From assembly GCA_050251195.1 (NCBI GenBank), contig JBFWNG010000009.1:1-64000 (forward strand): a DNA stretch of 64,000 nt, in the 5' to 3' direction. Source of the stretch: JBFWNG01 sp050251195 (GTDB lineage Bacteria; Bdellovibrionota_B; Oligoflexia; Oligoflexales; Oligoflexaceae). A program made the position numbers and the translations under genes. The notes beneath the pieces are model-generated. The model searched no databases. It had not been told where the DNA came from and was given only the letters and a program-made list of their open reading frames with translations. Shown piece after piece: positions 24,714 to 32,778 of this stretch (positions are counted from its first letter, which is position 1; the number at the start of each line of letters is the position of its first letter).

Positions 24714-26408
24714 ATGCCAAAAAAGAAAAAGTTGAAAGAAGAAGCGGTTTATAGATCGTTCAATATTTTTAGACTTCGTGCCCTCGAAAACCTTAAAGAT
24801 CTGATTGCTCCTAAGAGAAAACCTTATGTCCAATTCTTCGAGATCTCTAAGCTACTAAAATTCAAAGGTCTCGTGGTCATACAACGTCAAAACGAAAGAC
24901 CCCCTGATTGGATAGACTTCGTTCAAAGCAGCGTCGAAGCCAAATTAGCAAGTTTAACCAATAAGAGCTCCTCGGCAGTGATATTGGTTAATATAGGCAC
25001 AGACGTGTTAGGCTTTTGTTTTGGGTACGGGCGTTTTCTCTTAGAAGAAAAATACGTGGACGGGACGTTTGGCCTCAGATTTGCACTAAATTCTCTCGAC
25101 CCTTTAAGAATAAAGAGCATCGACTCAAAAAAGATGACCGATTTTCTCTTTTCACGGCACCAAACCGCCGTCGAGAAAAACGTTATGAACTTCGGGATGG
25201 ACGTTGAGAGTGACCTACTCCATGCTGTCGCGGGCAAACCTTTGGACACTGAACTCGGAACCCACATAGCGGGTCGTGACGCAGCTATTATCCGTTCGAA
25301 TATAAAAATCTCCCAACTAGGGGATTTTTCGAAAAAGATAGTAAAAATATACGCAAGTGACGTCTATAAAGAGAATTTTGAGTGGGTTGACAACATCGAG
25401 CAGGTGAAAGACAAAAGCTTGATCGAAAACTTGAACGACTTGATTATCGAAAAACTAAATGTCAAAAAAAAGACCGTTAAAAACTACGAAATTAGTCTGG
25501 CCGAGAAGGAAATTTTGGATTGGTATTCTGCTGCCACATTCCACTACTCTTTCAAAAATAGCAAGAAGTTCCCGACGTTAAATATATCTGATTTAATTGA
25601 CTCCCTGGAAGGACAAGCGCTATCTCTTGAAAAGCTGTTTAAGTGTCATGTCATCGTCAATCACGAAGATGGTCAGGCGGGTGCTCGATGGAAAATATTT
25701 GATACTTTATATTGCGATTTCAATGAGGGTAACTCCAAATATATTTTGACCAGCGGAACGTGGTATCAAATAGATAGCAGCTTCGCCAAAAAGGTAAGCA
25801 ACGACATCGGTAAGATTGCTGCATCGAAGCTAGCCTTGCCAAACGCAAAGTTAATTCCAGACAAGGAGCGCAAACTCCACGTGGAGCATGAGGGCGACTA
25901 TAACAAGCGAGTGGGGAAAGCCCTGGGATTAACTGTCTTTGATGCACAAACGATACAGTGCGCGGGACGCCAAAAAATTGAGTTTTGTGACCTATTTAGT
26001 GAGAAATTGATTAAAATACACGTTAAGCGAGGCTCATGCTCTGCAGAGTTAAGTCATCTCTTCAACCAAGGTGTGGTTTCAGCAGAGATGCTTGCCGATC
26101 CGGACCCGTCGTTTCGGACCAATATAAGAAAAAAGCTGAAAGAAAAAAAGAATCCCCTATACCACTTATTCGAAGATGATCAGCCAAACACGGCGGATTA
26201 CGAGATAACATATGCAATCATAGATCCTAGAGACTCGACAAGGTGGCCACATAGCCTTCCATTTTTTAGTCAAGTTTCGCTGAGAAACAGCTCACGATAC
26301 CTAAAAAGTTTGGGTTATAAAGTCTCGCTGGCACGTATTGGGCTTGGAGCAAGCAGCTCCACTAAAAAGAAGAAAGCTGCGAGCACCCATCGAAAGCCAA
26401 GGGGCTGA
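24714..26408 (+). CDS. TIGR04141 family sporadically distributed protein (DUF6119)
   Basis: A 564-residue protein that I place in the TIGR04141/DUF6119 family from its N-terminal pattern (YVDGTFGLRFALNSLDPLRIKSID, split around residues 117-140) and its C-terminal block (ITYAIIDPRDSTRWPHSLPFFSQVSLRN, near 500-528). The biochemical role of this family is not established. It is patchily distributed and often found near defence or mobile genes. The C-terminus is strongly basic (STKKKKAASTHRKPRG), which suggests nucleic-acid contact. No membrane segment or signal peptide is present. It follows the helicase gene by 19 bases and precedes the DUF4238 gene by 41, so it shares the operon. It could be the sensor or specificity part. 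Confidence 0.75.
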   Translation: MPKKKKLKEEAVYRSFNIFRLRALENLKDLIAPKRKPYVQFFEISKLLKFKGLVVIQRQNERPPDWIDFVQSSVEAKLASLTNKSSSAVILVNIGTDVLGFCFGYGRFLLEEKYVDGTFGLRFALNSLDPLRIKSIDSKKMTDFLFSRHQTAVEKNVMNFGMDVESDLLHAVAGKPLDTELGTHIAGRDAAIIRSNIKISQLGDFSKKIVKIYASDVYKENFEWVDNIEQVKDKSLIENLNDLIIEKLNVKKKTVKNYEISLAEKEILDWYSAATFHYSFKNSKKFPTLNISDLIDSLEGQALSLEKLFKCHVIVNHEDGQAGARWKIFDTLYCDFNEGNSKYILTSGTWYQIDSSFAKKVSNDIGKIAASKLALPNAKLIPDKERKLHVEHEGDYNKRVGKALGLTVFDAQTIQCAGRQKIEFCDLFSEKLIKIHVKRGSCSAELSHLFNQGVVSAEMLADPDPSFRTNIRKKLKEKKNPLYHLFEDDQPNTADYEITYAIIDPRDSTRWPHSLPFFSQVSLRNSSRYLKSLGYKVSLARIGLGASSSTKKKKAASTHRKPRG

Positions 26409-26449
26409 GGTGAATGGAGTAACCCAAAGCACGTAAAAGGAGGCTCAGC

Positions 26450-27388
26450 ATGAAAGGACCGCGTCGGCACCATTACTGCCCTGCAGGGTATTTAGCTAAT
26501 TTTTCAGAACCGGTGGATCGCCATGGCGGGCTGGTGGTGATAGACCGCGAGACGGCTTCGGAACGACCTTCAACTCCCAATAATGAGGCGCACCAAAGAG
26601 ACTTTTATCGAATTGATACCGATCCGAGTGTGAGCGATCCATTTTTCCTCGAAAAGGCGTTTTCCGACATTGAAACCCCCGCCCTCGCAGCGATTAGGAA
26701 AACGATTGATACCAATAATCTGCCCAATACCGAAGACCTTAATTGGATAATCAATTTCATAGGGCTCCTGTTTGCTCGAGTTCCGGATTTCAGGGAAAAG
26801 TGGGAAAATTTTGAAAAGCAAATATATTCAAAAATTCTTCAAATGTCGGTTATTTCGAAAGCGCACTACGAATCGGTAGTCATGAAAATCAAAGGAGGTT
26901 CTGATGGACCCAAAGCAAATTTTGAGGAGATGCGAGATTTTATTCAGGGTGAAAACTTTGAAATCAAGGTCGCCCGAAATAGCATCCTGACGGCGATGTT
27001 ACAGTCTTCTGCAATTGCAACTGATCTGTTGCAAAGACGCAAATGGTCTTTGATTGTCGCAGACTGTACCGAGGAATTCATTACCTGTGATTCTCCAGTA
27101 ATCGTTCGCTGGATTAAACCAATGCGGGGACGCTTCGCTCCGGGACTCGGCGTAAGTAATACGGAGGTGTCGCTTACCCTTTCTCCTAGACACCTTCTCA
27201 CGGGAGTCTTTGAAGACCTCTCTGGCATTTTTAACGTCGGCGTAGAGGGAGTTGCATCTACAAACGAATACCTTTATTTGAAGTCTAAGAGATGGCTGTA
27301 TTCCAGGTCCGGAAATCCAGTGCTCTACAATAAAGATCGAATTGCAACTCTCAAAGAGAGGTTAAGTTGCAATCATCTGCGAGTCTGA
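26450..27388 (+). CDS. DUF4238 domain protein
   Basis: A 312-residue cytoplasmic protein. The N-terminus RRHHYCPAGYLANFS (residues 4-18) is the family hallmark (HHYVPQFYL.NF). It is followed by DRETASERPSTPNNEAHQRDFY, a helical middle, and ECTEEFITCDSPV-like elements near 205-216. DUF4238 proteins are small stand-alone proteins of unknown activity, common in restriction and defence islands. The conserved His-His-Tyr and later Cys-Asp-Ser-Pro elements suggest a nuclease-like or metal site, but this is inferred. A ribosome binding site AGGAGG lies before the ATG. It is the fourth gene of the WYL operon. Confidence 0.85.
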   Translation: MKGPRRHHYCPAGYLANFSEPVDRHGGLVVIDRETASERPSTPNNEAHQRDFYRIDTDPSVSDPFFLEKAFSDIETPALAAIRKTIDTNNLPNTEDLNWIINFIGLLFARVPDFREKWENFEKQIYSKILQMSVISKAHYESVVMKIKGGSDGPKANFEEMRDFIQGENFEIKVARNSILTAMLQSSAIATDLLQRRKWSLIVADCTEEFITCDSPVIVRWIKPMRGRFAPGLGVSNTEVSLTLSPRHLLTGVFEDLSGIFNVGVEGVASTNEYLYLKSKRWLYSRSGNPVLYNKDRIATLKERLSCNHLRV

Positions 27389-27420
27389 TCCCACAATGGC
27401 GTTTACGACCTTGGGCAACA

Positions 27421-27437
27421 AGTGTACGATGTACACT
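27421..27437. promoter_or_regulatory. AGTGTAC-N3-GTACACT palindrome before start codon
   Basis: A perfect inverted repeat with 7-bp arms and a 3-base spacer directly precedes the ATG at 27438. The form parallels the palindromes at 1511-1549, though the sequence differs. It may be an operator or limit expression of the small downstream gene. Confidence 0.4.
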
Positions 27438-27833
27438 ATGGAGCTGTCAACTTGGATAAAGCAAAACCTTTATATCGAAGCTAAACGGAAAGACTTTTGG
27501 GATGGCTGCGCATTGATATGGCTTCGCCAATGTCCGAATCTGCATGAAGCAGCGGGGAAGTTAAGACAATACGACGGCGGTGAAGGTGTTGTTGTTTGTG
27601 AAACGAAACTTGGCTTAGAGAGCAATGCCCACGTGCAGGGTTTTCTACGACTCATCAAATGGAAGGCGGCTGACCCAGAAAGGCGGAGCATATTTTTGTA
27701 CGTACCCATGGGAACTCATACCGGCAATTATATCCATTATCGTGGGTTCATTTCGGTCGTAATAGGAACGGACTTGGGTTATCCAAAACACATGAACAAT
27801 TACTCTGGCGGGAATTCTGAAAAAAAATCGTAA
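27438..27833 (+). CDS. Small hypothetical protein at operon end
   Basis: About 131 residues. The frame is open from 27396, but I prefer the ATG at 27438, just after the 17-bp palindrome; no good ribosome binding site is visible for either start. The protein is soluble, with W- and C-containing segments (FWDGCALIWLRQCPNLHEA), a central GGEGVVVCET and a C-terminal stretch of strands (YIHYRGFISVVIGTDLGYP). No family is recognised. The gene begins 49 bases after the DUF4238 stop and may be the last gene of the defence-like operon, or may have its own promoter given the palindrome. Confidence 0.5.
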   Translation: MELSTWIKQNLYIEAKRKDFWDGCALIWLRQCPNLHEAAGKLRQYDGGEGVVVCETKLGLESNAHVQGFLRLIKWKAADPERRSIFLYVPMGTHTGNYIHYRGFISVVIGTDLGYPKHMNNYSGGNSEKKS

Positions 27834-27961
27834 CGGGATTTATAACGGGATTGAAAGGGAAAGTGGGGGATCAAGCGGGATCTCTAGGGACGAGCAGGGA
27901 AAGTTAACTGACTAAAATAATTGTTGTTGCTTAAAAATCAAACACTTAAAAATTAACAAAA

Positions 27962-28035
27962 CGCACCCTGAGCGACTCGAACGCCCGACCCTCAGGTTCG
28001 AAGCCTGATGCTCTATCCAACTGAGCTAAGGGTGC
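27962..28035 (-). tRNA. tRNA-Arg (anticodon TCG)
   Basis: A full cloverleaf on the minus strand. Acceptor GCACCCT/AGGGTGC, D-arm GCTC...GAGC, anticodon stem TCAGG/CCTGA with loop CTTCGAA (anticodon TCG, reading CGA), T-arm GGGCG-TTCGAGT-CGCTC, and discriminator G. CCA is not encoded. Its 3' end points toward the defence-like island, the orientation expected if that island used this tRNA for integration, but I found no second copy of its 3' end in the window. Confidence 0.96.
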
Positions 28036-28056
28036 AAATATTGAATTTCCCTGAGG

Positions 28057-28085
28057 CTTATACCCCAAAAACTGCGCCGGCGCAA
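28057..28085 (-). promoter_or_regulatory. Promoter for tRNA-Arg
   Basis: On the minus strand, TTGCGC, a 17-base spacer and TATAAG lie about 22 bases before the tRNA 5' end, a near-consensus sigma-70 arrangement in the right place. Confidence 0.55.
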
Positions 28086-28177
28086 ATATTTTCAAAAAGG
28101 CCCTTCGGACCCGCACACCTGAATCATTTTAGGGACCTCGCCAAAGGGTCCAGCACAACCGGTTGAGTGTCGTTGTC

Positions 28178-29053
28178 TTACCGAGCGGCGTCTTGCAAAC
28201 CTTTGATATCAAGCTTCGTCATTTTTAGCATAGCCGCCATGACGCGCTCCACCTTTACTGGATCTGGCTGTTTCAACAATTCTCCCAGGGCATTGGGAAT
28301 TATCTGCCACGATACGCCAAATCGATCGGAGAGCCAGCCGCATTGAGAATGTGCTCCGCCGTCTTCTATGAGACTCGTCCAGTACTTGTCGACCTCCTGC
28401 TGATTCTTGCAATGAACCATGAAGGAAATCGCGGGCGTTATCTGGTGCGGATGTTCGCCTTGACCCTCCATGAGCGCAAACTGGGTGCCGTTGAGTGCGA
28501 AGAGAGAGTGCATGATGGTGTTGGTGTTAGGATCGCGGCTGACGCTGATGGATTTCGAATCGGGAAAGTGGGAAAGGTAGAAGTTCAAAGCGTCTTCTCC
28601 TTTGCCGAACAGGCGATTCACGAATAAGAAGGCGGGGGCAATCTTCTGCGGATTGTCACCGATGATGACTTGCCAGGATACGCCAAAGCGATCACTGCAC
28701 CAGCCATATTTCTCAGACCAAGGGTACTTTTCCAGTTCCATCAGAACGGAACCGCCTTCAGAAAGTTTGGCCCAAAGGTTGTCGATTTCTTTCTCGTCCT
28801 TGCACCAAACGCAAAACGAAACCGATGGGGAAAACTTGAAGAATGGCCCTCCGTTTAGGCCTGTAAATCTTAGTCCTTCGATTTCGAATTCGACGGTCAT
28901 GACGGAGCCTTCTTTCCTGCCGGAGATCTGAGACCCCGATTTTCCGTAGCGGGCAGTGGAAAGAATTTTCGATTTACTAAAAATAGAGGTGTAAAGTTTC
29001 GCGGCCTCTTCGGCCTGGTTGTCGTACCAAAGGCATGGGGTGATGTTTTGCAT
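28178..29053 (-). CDS. PhnB-like VOC family protein, two tandem domains
   Basis: A 291-residue cytoplasmic protein made of two glyoxalase/3-demethylubiquinone methyltransferase-like (PhnB) domains. Each has the pattern TPCLWYDNQAEEAAKLYTSIF...SVSFCVWCKDEKEID.LW..L...GG...YGWCSDRFGVSWQVI. The second unit (about 140-270) keeps CGWLSDRFGVSWQIIP. This family lies in the vicinal oxygen chelate fold but usually lacks the metal set of true glyoxalases, and its substrate is unknown. The ATG at 29053 follows GGAGG. It is the first of a run of minus-strand accessory enzymes after the tRNA. Confidence 0.88.
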   Translation of the reverse strand: MQNITPCLWYDNQAEEAAKLYTSIFSKSKILSTARYGKSGSQISGRKEGSVMTVEFEIEGLRFTGLNGGPFFKFSPSVSFCVWCKDEKEIDNLWAKLSEGGSVLMELEKYPWSEKYGWCSDRFGVSWQVIIGDNPQKIAPAFLFVNRLFGKGEDALNFYLSHFPDSKSISVSRDPNTNTIMHSLFALNGTQFALMEGQGEHPHQITPAISFMVHCKNQQEVDKYWTSLIEDGGAHSQCGWLSDRFGVSWQIIPNALGELLKQPDPVKVERVMAAMLKMTKLDIKGLQDAAR

Positions 29054-29121
29054 TGATTTGTCCTCCGAGAAGGTTTGGTGTTTTATGCTAGAACATAAAA
29101 TGTCGAAAACAAAGCGAAAAT

Positions 29122-29148
29122 AAGATCCTTCGCTGCGCTCAGGATGAC
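29122..29148. repeat. Dispersed repeat copy, GATCCTTCGC...CTCAGGATGAC type
   Basis: An imperfect palindrome-like unit between two genes. Related copies occur at 35351-35380 and 60857-60886. This type of short repeat is found between genes of many bacteria. Confidence 0.6.
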
Positions 29149-29149
29149 G

Positions 29150-29212
29150 GTGCGCTAAGGCGAGGATGTGCGACGATGCGCTCAGGCGAAGATGCGCTTA
29201 GGTGGCGATGTT
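29150..29212. repeat. Degenerate short tandem repeat next to dispersed repeat
   Basis: Three diverged units of about 20 bases with cores GTGCGCTAAGGCGA, GATGCGCTCAGGCGA and GATGCGCTTAGG, abutting the dispersed repeat. The end of the array reaches the GNAT gene's 3' end. Confidence 0.45.
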
Positions 29213-29671
29213 TCAAAGGTCAAAGCGAAATCGAAGCTTTTGATGATCGCCGCGTCGGAACATGTCCATCTCGGGTGGTACGTCGATTAATTCAACAAGC
29301 TTACCGCCGGCTTTTTCACATGTTTTTTTGGACGGAATGTTGTCGGGATTGCAGGTGACCCATATCGGGTTCAGGCCTATGCGTTTTGCGAGGGGCAGGA
29401 TAAGGCGCAGAGCTTTTGTGGCGTAGTTGCGACCTCGGGACGCCTCGTTGACGATATAGCCGATGTGTCCCGCGAACTTGAGGATATAGTCTTGGTTGCC
29501 GACGAGTAGACTGATGGTGCCGACGTCTTGTCTCGTGGTGAGGCTACGGATTGCGAAAGTATACATGGGAGCGCGATTGAGCGCTTGGTTCGCGGGAACT
29601 TTTTCCAGCAGGACAAGCTCAATCTCGTCGCTGGCTAGTGTACCTGGATGCCTTAAGGTCGTGTCGAGCAT
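29213..29671 (-). CDS. GNAT family N-acetyltransferase
   Basis: A 152-residue protein with the acetyl-CoA binding fold of RimJ-like GNAT enzymes. It has a strand with KFAGHIGYIVNEASRGRNYATKALRL (the RGRNYA loop near 90-95 is the motif A pyrophosphate loop), then CNPDNIPSKKTCEKAGGKLV near the end, where N/S-K-K-x-CEKAG is the usual motif B. The acceptor substrate cannot be told. The ATG at 29671 follows GAGGTGGGGC. The 3' end touches a degenerate tandem repeat, so the last residues may be altered. Confidence 0.88.
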   Translation of the reverse strand: MLDTTLRHPGTLASDEIELVLLEKVPANQALNRAPMYTFAIRSLTTRQDVGTISLLVGNQDYILKFAGHIGYIVNEASRGRNYATKALRLILPLAKRIGLNPIWVTCNPDNIPSKKTCEKAGGKLVELIDVPPEMDMFRRGDHQKLRFRFDL

Positions 29672-29718
29672 GCCCCACCTCAGTTACTAACTTTATAACA
29701 CCAGGAGAATCGTAAAAT

Positions 29719-30336
29719 CTAGGACGATTTACCTTCGTTGTTGATGATGGCGCGGGCGATCTCTCGCGAATTCTCGTCGGAAAGCGACTGCAGGTGTCTA
29801 ATAACCGATTCTCGTTCGATTGCCGTGCGATTTTGATTAATTTTGGATTTCCATTCGAAACGAGTCACCGTTATTTCAAAGCCCACGATGGCTTTAAGCA
29901 TTCCCTGGACGTCTCTGTCTTCGTAATCTTGTCGCCACGGAGAATTCTTGGGTTCGAATTTGTCGATCAGCTTGTCGAGAATCGTCTTCAGCCCAGCTGC
30001 GTCTTCGATCATCTTTGCGCGTCCGTAAAAGTGTGCTGCCATGTAATTCCACGTCGGAACATGAGTATTAGCGCTTTCGTAATATGACGGCGAGATATAA
30101 CAGTGCGGTCCTTGGAACAAGACGAGAACTTCTTGCTCCGCCAGCGCTCGACTCAGTGGGTTAGCCTTGGCTAAGTGCCCTGTTAGGACCGTAAGGTCTT
30201 TGTTGGCAAACATCGGTACGTGTGTAGCCTCGATACGGCCGTTGAACGTCGTCATGATCGTTGCGAAACTGTAGTTCGAAACCAGATTTTTGATAACAGT
30301 CTTATTGTCTTCTCTAAAGTGGTTAGGCGTGTACAA
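29719..30336 (-). CDS. FMN-binding PaiB-like protein
   Basis: A 205-residue protein starting at TTG after AGGGGAAA. It matches the PaiB family (FMN-binding negative transcriptional regulator): MYTPNHFREDN at the N-terminus, ATHVPMF, GHLAKANPLSRAL, VLFQGPHCYISPSYY, and VPTWNYMAAHFYGRA are its conserved blocks. The fold is a split-barrel flavin binder. In Bacillus, PaiB acts with PaiA in polyamine-related regulation; here no PaiA is adjacent, but a GNAT gene lies directly downstream, which recalls the PaiA-PaiB pair. Length is normal. Confidence 0.88.
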   Translation of the reverse strand: MYTPNHFREDNKTVIKNLVSNYSFATIMTTFNGRIEATHVPMFANKDLTVLTGHLAKANPLSRALAEQEVLVLFQGPHCYISPSYYESANTHVPTWNYMAAHFYGRAKMIEDAAGLKTILDKLIDKFEPKNSPWRQDYEDRDVQGMLKAIVGFEITVTRFEWKSKINQNRTAIERESVIRHLQSLSDENSREIARAIINNEGKSS

Positions 30337-30345
30337 TTCTTTCCC

Positions 30346-31167
30346 CTATGGTTTGACGGGCGGCAGCTTCCGATTCTTGATAACTTCAACAAGACCGCTA
30401 GGTCCGGAGGTTTCATAGATCTTTGCAGCTCGGAACATTCCCGCGATGGCTCCGTATTTTTCCCAGAATGACCCCGTTTGGGCCTTCTTGAGCATCTCGT
30501 CTTTCTGTGTTGCCGTTGCTTTTGGGTCGGCGAACAACTTCATGGCCTCGTTTACCTTTGCTTCCGCTATCGGCCATTTGTCGCCTCGGGTCTTGAAAAG
30601 GGCGCTCCTGTCTTTTGGGTATCCGATAAAGTGAGCGATACCTTCGTTGACAATGATTTGTTCTAGGCGTCCGGCGTAGCTTTTCTCCTCGTGTTGGCCA
30701 CCCGCAAGAGCAAAAAGAACATGTGACGTTTCATGCTTTATGACGCTCAAGCCTTGGGTTTCGAGAGAGGTAGGATTCCACATGTCCATATTGAACATGA
30801 ACGTTTTCTTGCCGTTGTGAAACGTCGCCCAAGCATCGTACGGCTCGGGAACGCCTTGTGTGAGAACCACCGGGATCTGAATCGGTTTGTCTTTGAGAAA
30901 AGGATAATACGTGGCGTCTAGAATCGGATCGCCTGCTTTGCTTAATTGTGTCAGCAGAGCCTTGAATTGTTCGACTCCTGGTACCGCCGTTGTTTTCGAA
31001 GTTATTTTTAGCCCCGGATCCGGAAGCGAACTTTGCGGGAGTTTCGCGGCATCGGGTATGACCGTCACGTCAAATGTGAGATGAAGTTTCGACGTGTCGC
31101 TTGCTTGTGCAGCGGGGACTGCAAAAAAAACGAGCAGCATGGTTACAAAATATTTTAGCGGTTTCAC
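30346..31167 (-). CDS. Secreted putative zinc metallopeptidase (HExxH)
   Basis: A 273-residue protein with a cleavable signal peptide (AAQA cut before SDTSK). A zincin motif HETSH lies at 145-149 inside SVIKHETSHVLFALAGG, and NEGIAHF at about 174-180 offers a Glu third ligand, the arrangement of MA-clan gluzincins (E is the catalytic base in HExxH; the downstream E binds zinc). I do not recognise a named family, so peptidase activity is inferred from motif and export. The start is GTG at 31167. The PaiB-like gene follows 9 bases on, so they may be co-transcribed. Confidence 0.75.
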   Translation of the reverse strand: MKPLKYFVTMLLVFFAVPAAQASDTSKLHLTFDVTVIPDAAKLPQSSLPDPGLKITSKTTAVPGVEQFKALLTQLSKAGDPILDATYYPFLKDKPIQIPVVLTQGVPEPYDAWATFHNGKKTFMFNMDMWNPTSLETQGLSVIKHETSHVLFALAGGQHEEKSYAGRLEQIIVNEGIAHFIGYPKDRSALFKTRGDKWPIAEAKVNEAMKLFADPKATATQKDEMLKKAQTGSFWEKYGAIAGMFRAAKIYETSGPSGLVEVIKNRKLPPVKP

Positions 31168-31267
31168 GATGTACTGGCCTTAGTCAAATCAGTGTGATAC
31201 AACTTGATCTAACTTTTCTGCAATTATTTGTAAACATTTAGTGGCTTCGACAAGACAGGTTGTCTCG

Positions 31268-31729
31268 ATGTTAAAATTCGTACCTATGAATCAGGCCGAG
31301 TTCGATGAATTTAGAAACATTTGCGAGGTAGATTACCGCGAAAGTCTGATAACAGCTGGCCTTACCAAGGCTGCTGCCACGAAAAAGGCCAAAAGAGACA
31401 CCCATATGATCAAGAACGGGTTGGCCACTCCCGACAACTTTTTTTACAACATTGCCCGAGACGATGGGATATGCGTGGGTCATTTTTGGTGGGGCGTTAA
31501 GGAAATAGACGAAGCCCAGACCGCTTATATCTATGACATTAGGCTAAAAAAGGAATTTCGCGGCCACGGACACGGCCGGGAAGCGATGACACTATTTGAA
31601 AAAGACGCTGTCGCCAAGGGATATAAGAAACTTGGCCTAAACGTTTTTGGCTACAACGTGCCTGCCCGCAAACTCTATCAGAATATGGGTTACAAAGAAG
31701 TCAGCATCTTCATGGGAAAGGATCTCTAG
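31268..31729 (+). CDS. GNAT family N-acetyltransferase
   Basis: A GNAT acetyltransferase of about 153 residues. The core has YIYDIRLKKEFRGHGHGREA (RGHGHG is the acetyl-CoA pyrophosphate loop) and LNVFGYNVPARKLYQNMGYKEV (motif B with the Tyr acid). I choose the ATG at 31268 (AGG upstream) over the GTG at 31241, which lacks a ribosome binding site. The substrate is not known. The stop at 31729 is followed without a gap by the asparaginase-like gene, so the two are surely co-transcribed. Confidence 0.9.
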   Translation: MLKFVPMNQAEFDEFRNICEVDYRESLITAGLTKAAATKKAKRDTHMIKNGLATPDNFFYNIARDDGICVGHFWWGVKEIDEAQTAYIYDIRLKKEFRGHGHGREAMTLFEKDAVAKGYKKLGLNVFGYNVPARKLYQNMGYKEVSIFMGKDL

Positions 31730-32752
31730 ATGCAAGGATCGCGACGAGACTTTTTGAAGAATGCCGGTTGTCTGAGCCTGGGATTGCCGCTTGTTGCGGC
31801 AGCGTGCGGCAGCGACGGCAAAGGCAGACGAATTGAGATGGGTGGCAAAGGATACCCGCTAAGAGACGGCGAAGCGCCGATTGTCATGACCACCTGGGGC
31901 AGTTCAAAGCCAGCGGCCGACCTTGCCACGAAGCTTCTCGCCGAAGGAATGGCCGGAATCGACGTCGTGGAAAAGGCGATCGTGGTTGTCGAAGATGATC
32001 CCGCTATCGGATTAACGGGGCTGGGTGGTCTGCCCGATAGTTCCGGAGAAGTAACGCTCGATGCGTCCATTATGGATCACGAAGGCAACTGTGGCTCCGT
32101 CGGGGGATTGCGCGGCATTCGAAACCCAATCAAGGTGGCGAGACTCGTCAAGGAGAGAACGAAGCATGTTTTCCTGGTCGGAGACAAAGCGTCAGAATTC
32201 GCGGTAGAAAACGGGCTAAAAACAGAAGATCTTCTTACTGAAAAAGCGCGTCAAGCCTACAAGAAGTGGAAAGACACGCAAGTCGTCGAAGGCAAACTTA
32301 TCAGCGATACGCTCGGACTTATCGTGCTTGACACTAAGGGTAACCTGGCAGGCGGTTGTTCCACGAGCGGTACTGCCTACAAGATTCCAGGGCGCATAGG
32401 TGATTCGCCGATCATAGGTCCGGGACTGTTTGTGGAGCAAGGTATCGGCTGTGCGGTGGCAACAGGCCTCGGCGAAGAAATCATTAAAGTAGTCGGTTCG
32501 TTTGCGGTCGTCGAGAATATGCGGCGCGGTATGGAACCTAACGAGGCCATAGCCGACGTTCTGGCGAGGATTGTCAAACGTTCCAAGGATGCCAAAAGCT
32601 TTCAGGCTTGTTTCATGGCCATTCGTCAAGACGGCATGACAGGCGCCATGGGTTTGAGCGCGTCGATCTCTCCTTTCGTGTATCACGAAGCGCGTAAGAT
32701 TGATGGTATAATGCAAAGAAAAGAGCATAAATCGCGGGCATATTTGACATAA
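31730..32752 (+). CDS. Tat-exported N4-(beta-N-acetylglucosaminyl)-L-asparaginase-like Ntn hydrolase
   Basis: A 340-residue asparaginase/glycosylasparaginase (family T2). The N-terminus has a twin-arginine signal (SRRDFLKNAG) ending in an AAAC lipobox, so it is a Tat-exported lipoprotein candidate. Key elements are VVEDDPAIGLTGLGGLP near the start and the autocleavage site ISDTLGLIVLD. Its Thr, near residue 189, becomes the N-terminal nucleophile after self-cleavage. STSGTAYKIPGRIGDSPI and GLFVEQGIGCAVATGLGE follow. It should cut GlcNAc-Asn or isoaspartyl bonds in the periplasm. The family is usually cytoplasmic or periplasmic; the Tat lipoprotein form fits the group. It has no gap to the GNAT gene. 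TatA is encoded at 57360. Confidence 0.88.
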   Translation: MQGSRRDFLKNAGCLSLGLPLVAAACGSDGKGRRIEMGGKGYPLRDGEAPIVMTTWGSSKPAADLATKLLAEGMAGIDVVEKAIVVVEDDPAIGLTGLGGLPDSSGEVTLDASIMDHEGNCGSVGGLRGIRNPIKVARLVKERTKHVFLVGDKASEFAVENGLKTEDLLTEKARQAYKKWKDTQVVEGKLISDTLGLIVLDTKGNLAGGCSTSGTAYKIPGRIGDSPIIGPGLFVEQGIGCAVATGLGEEIIKVVGSFAVVENMRRGMEPNEAIADVLARIVKRSKDAKSFQACFMAIRQDGMTGAMGLSASISPFVYHEARKIDGIMQRKEHKSRAYLT

Positions 32753-32778
32753 ACTTTCACCGGGGATGCAGGATTCGA

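Noticed and set aside
27962..28035. Island boundary at tRNA-Arg
   Set aside because: Its 3' end faces the defence-like island, but I found no second copy of its last 20 bases elsewhere in the window.
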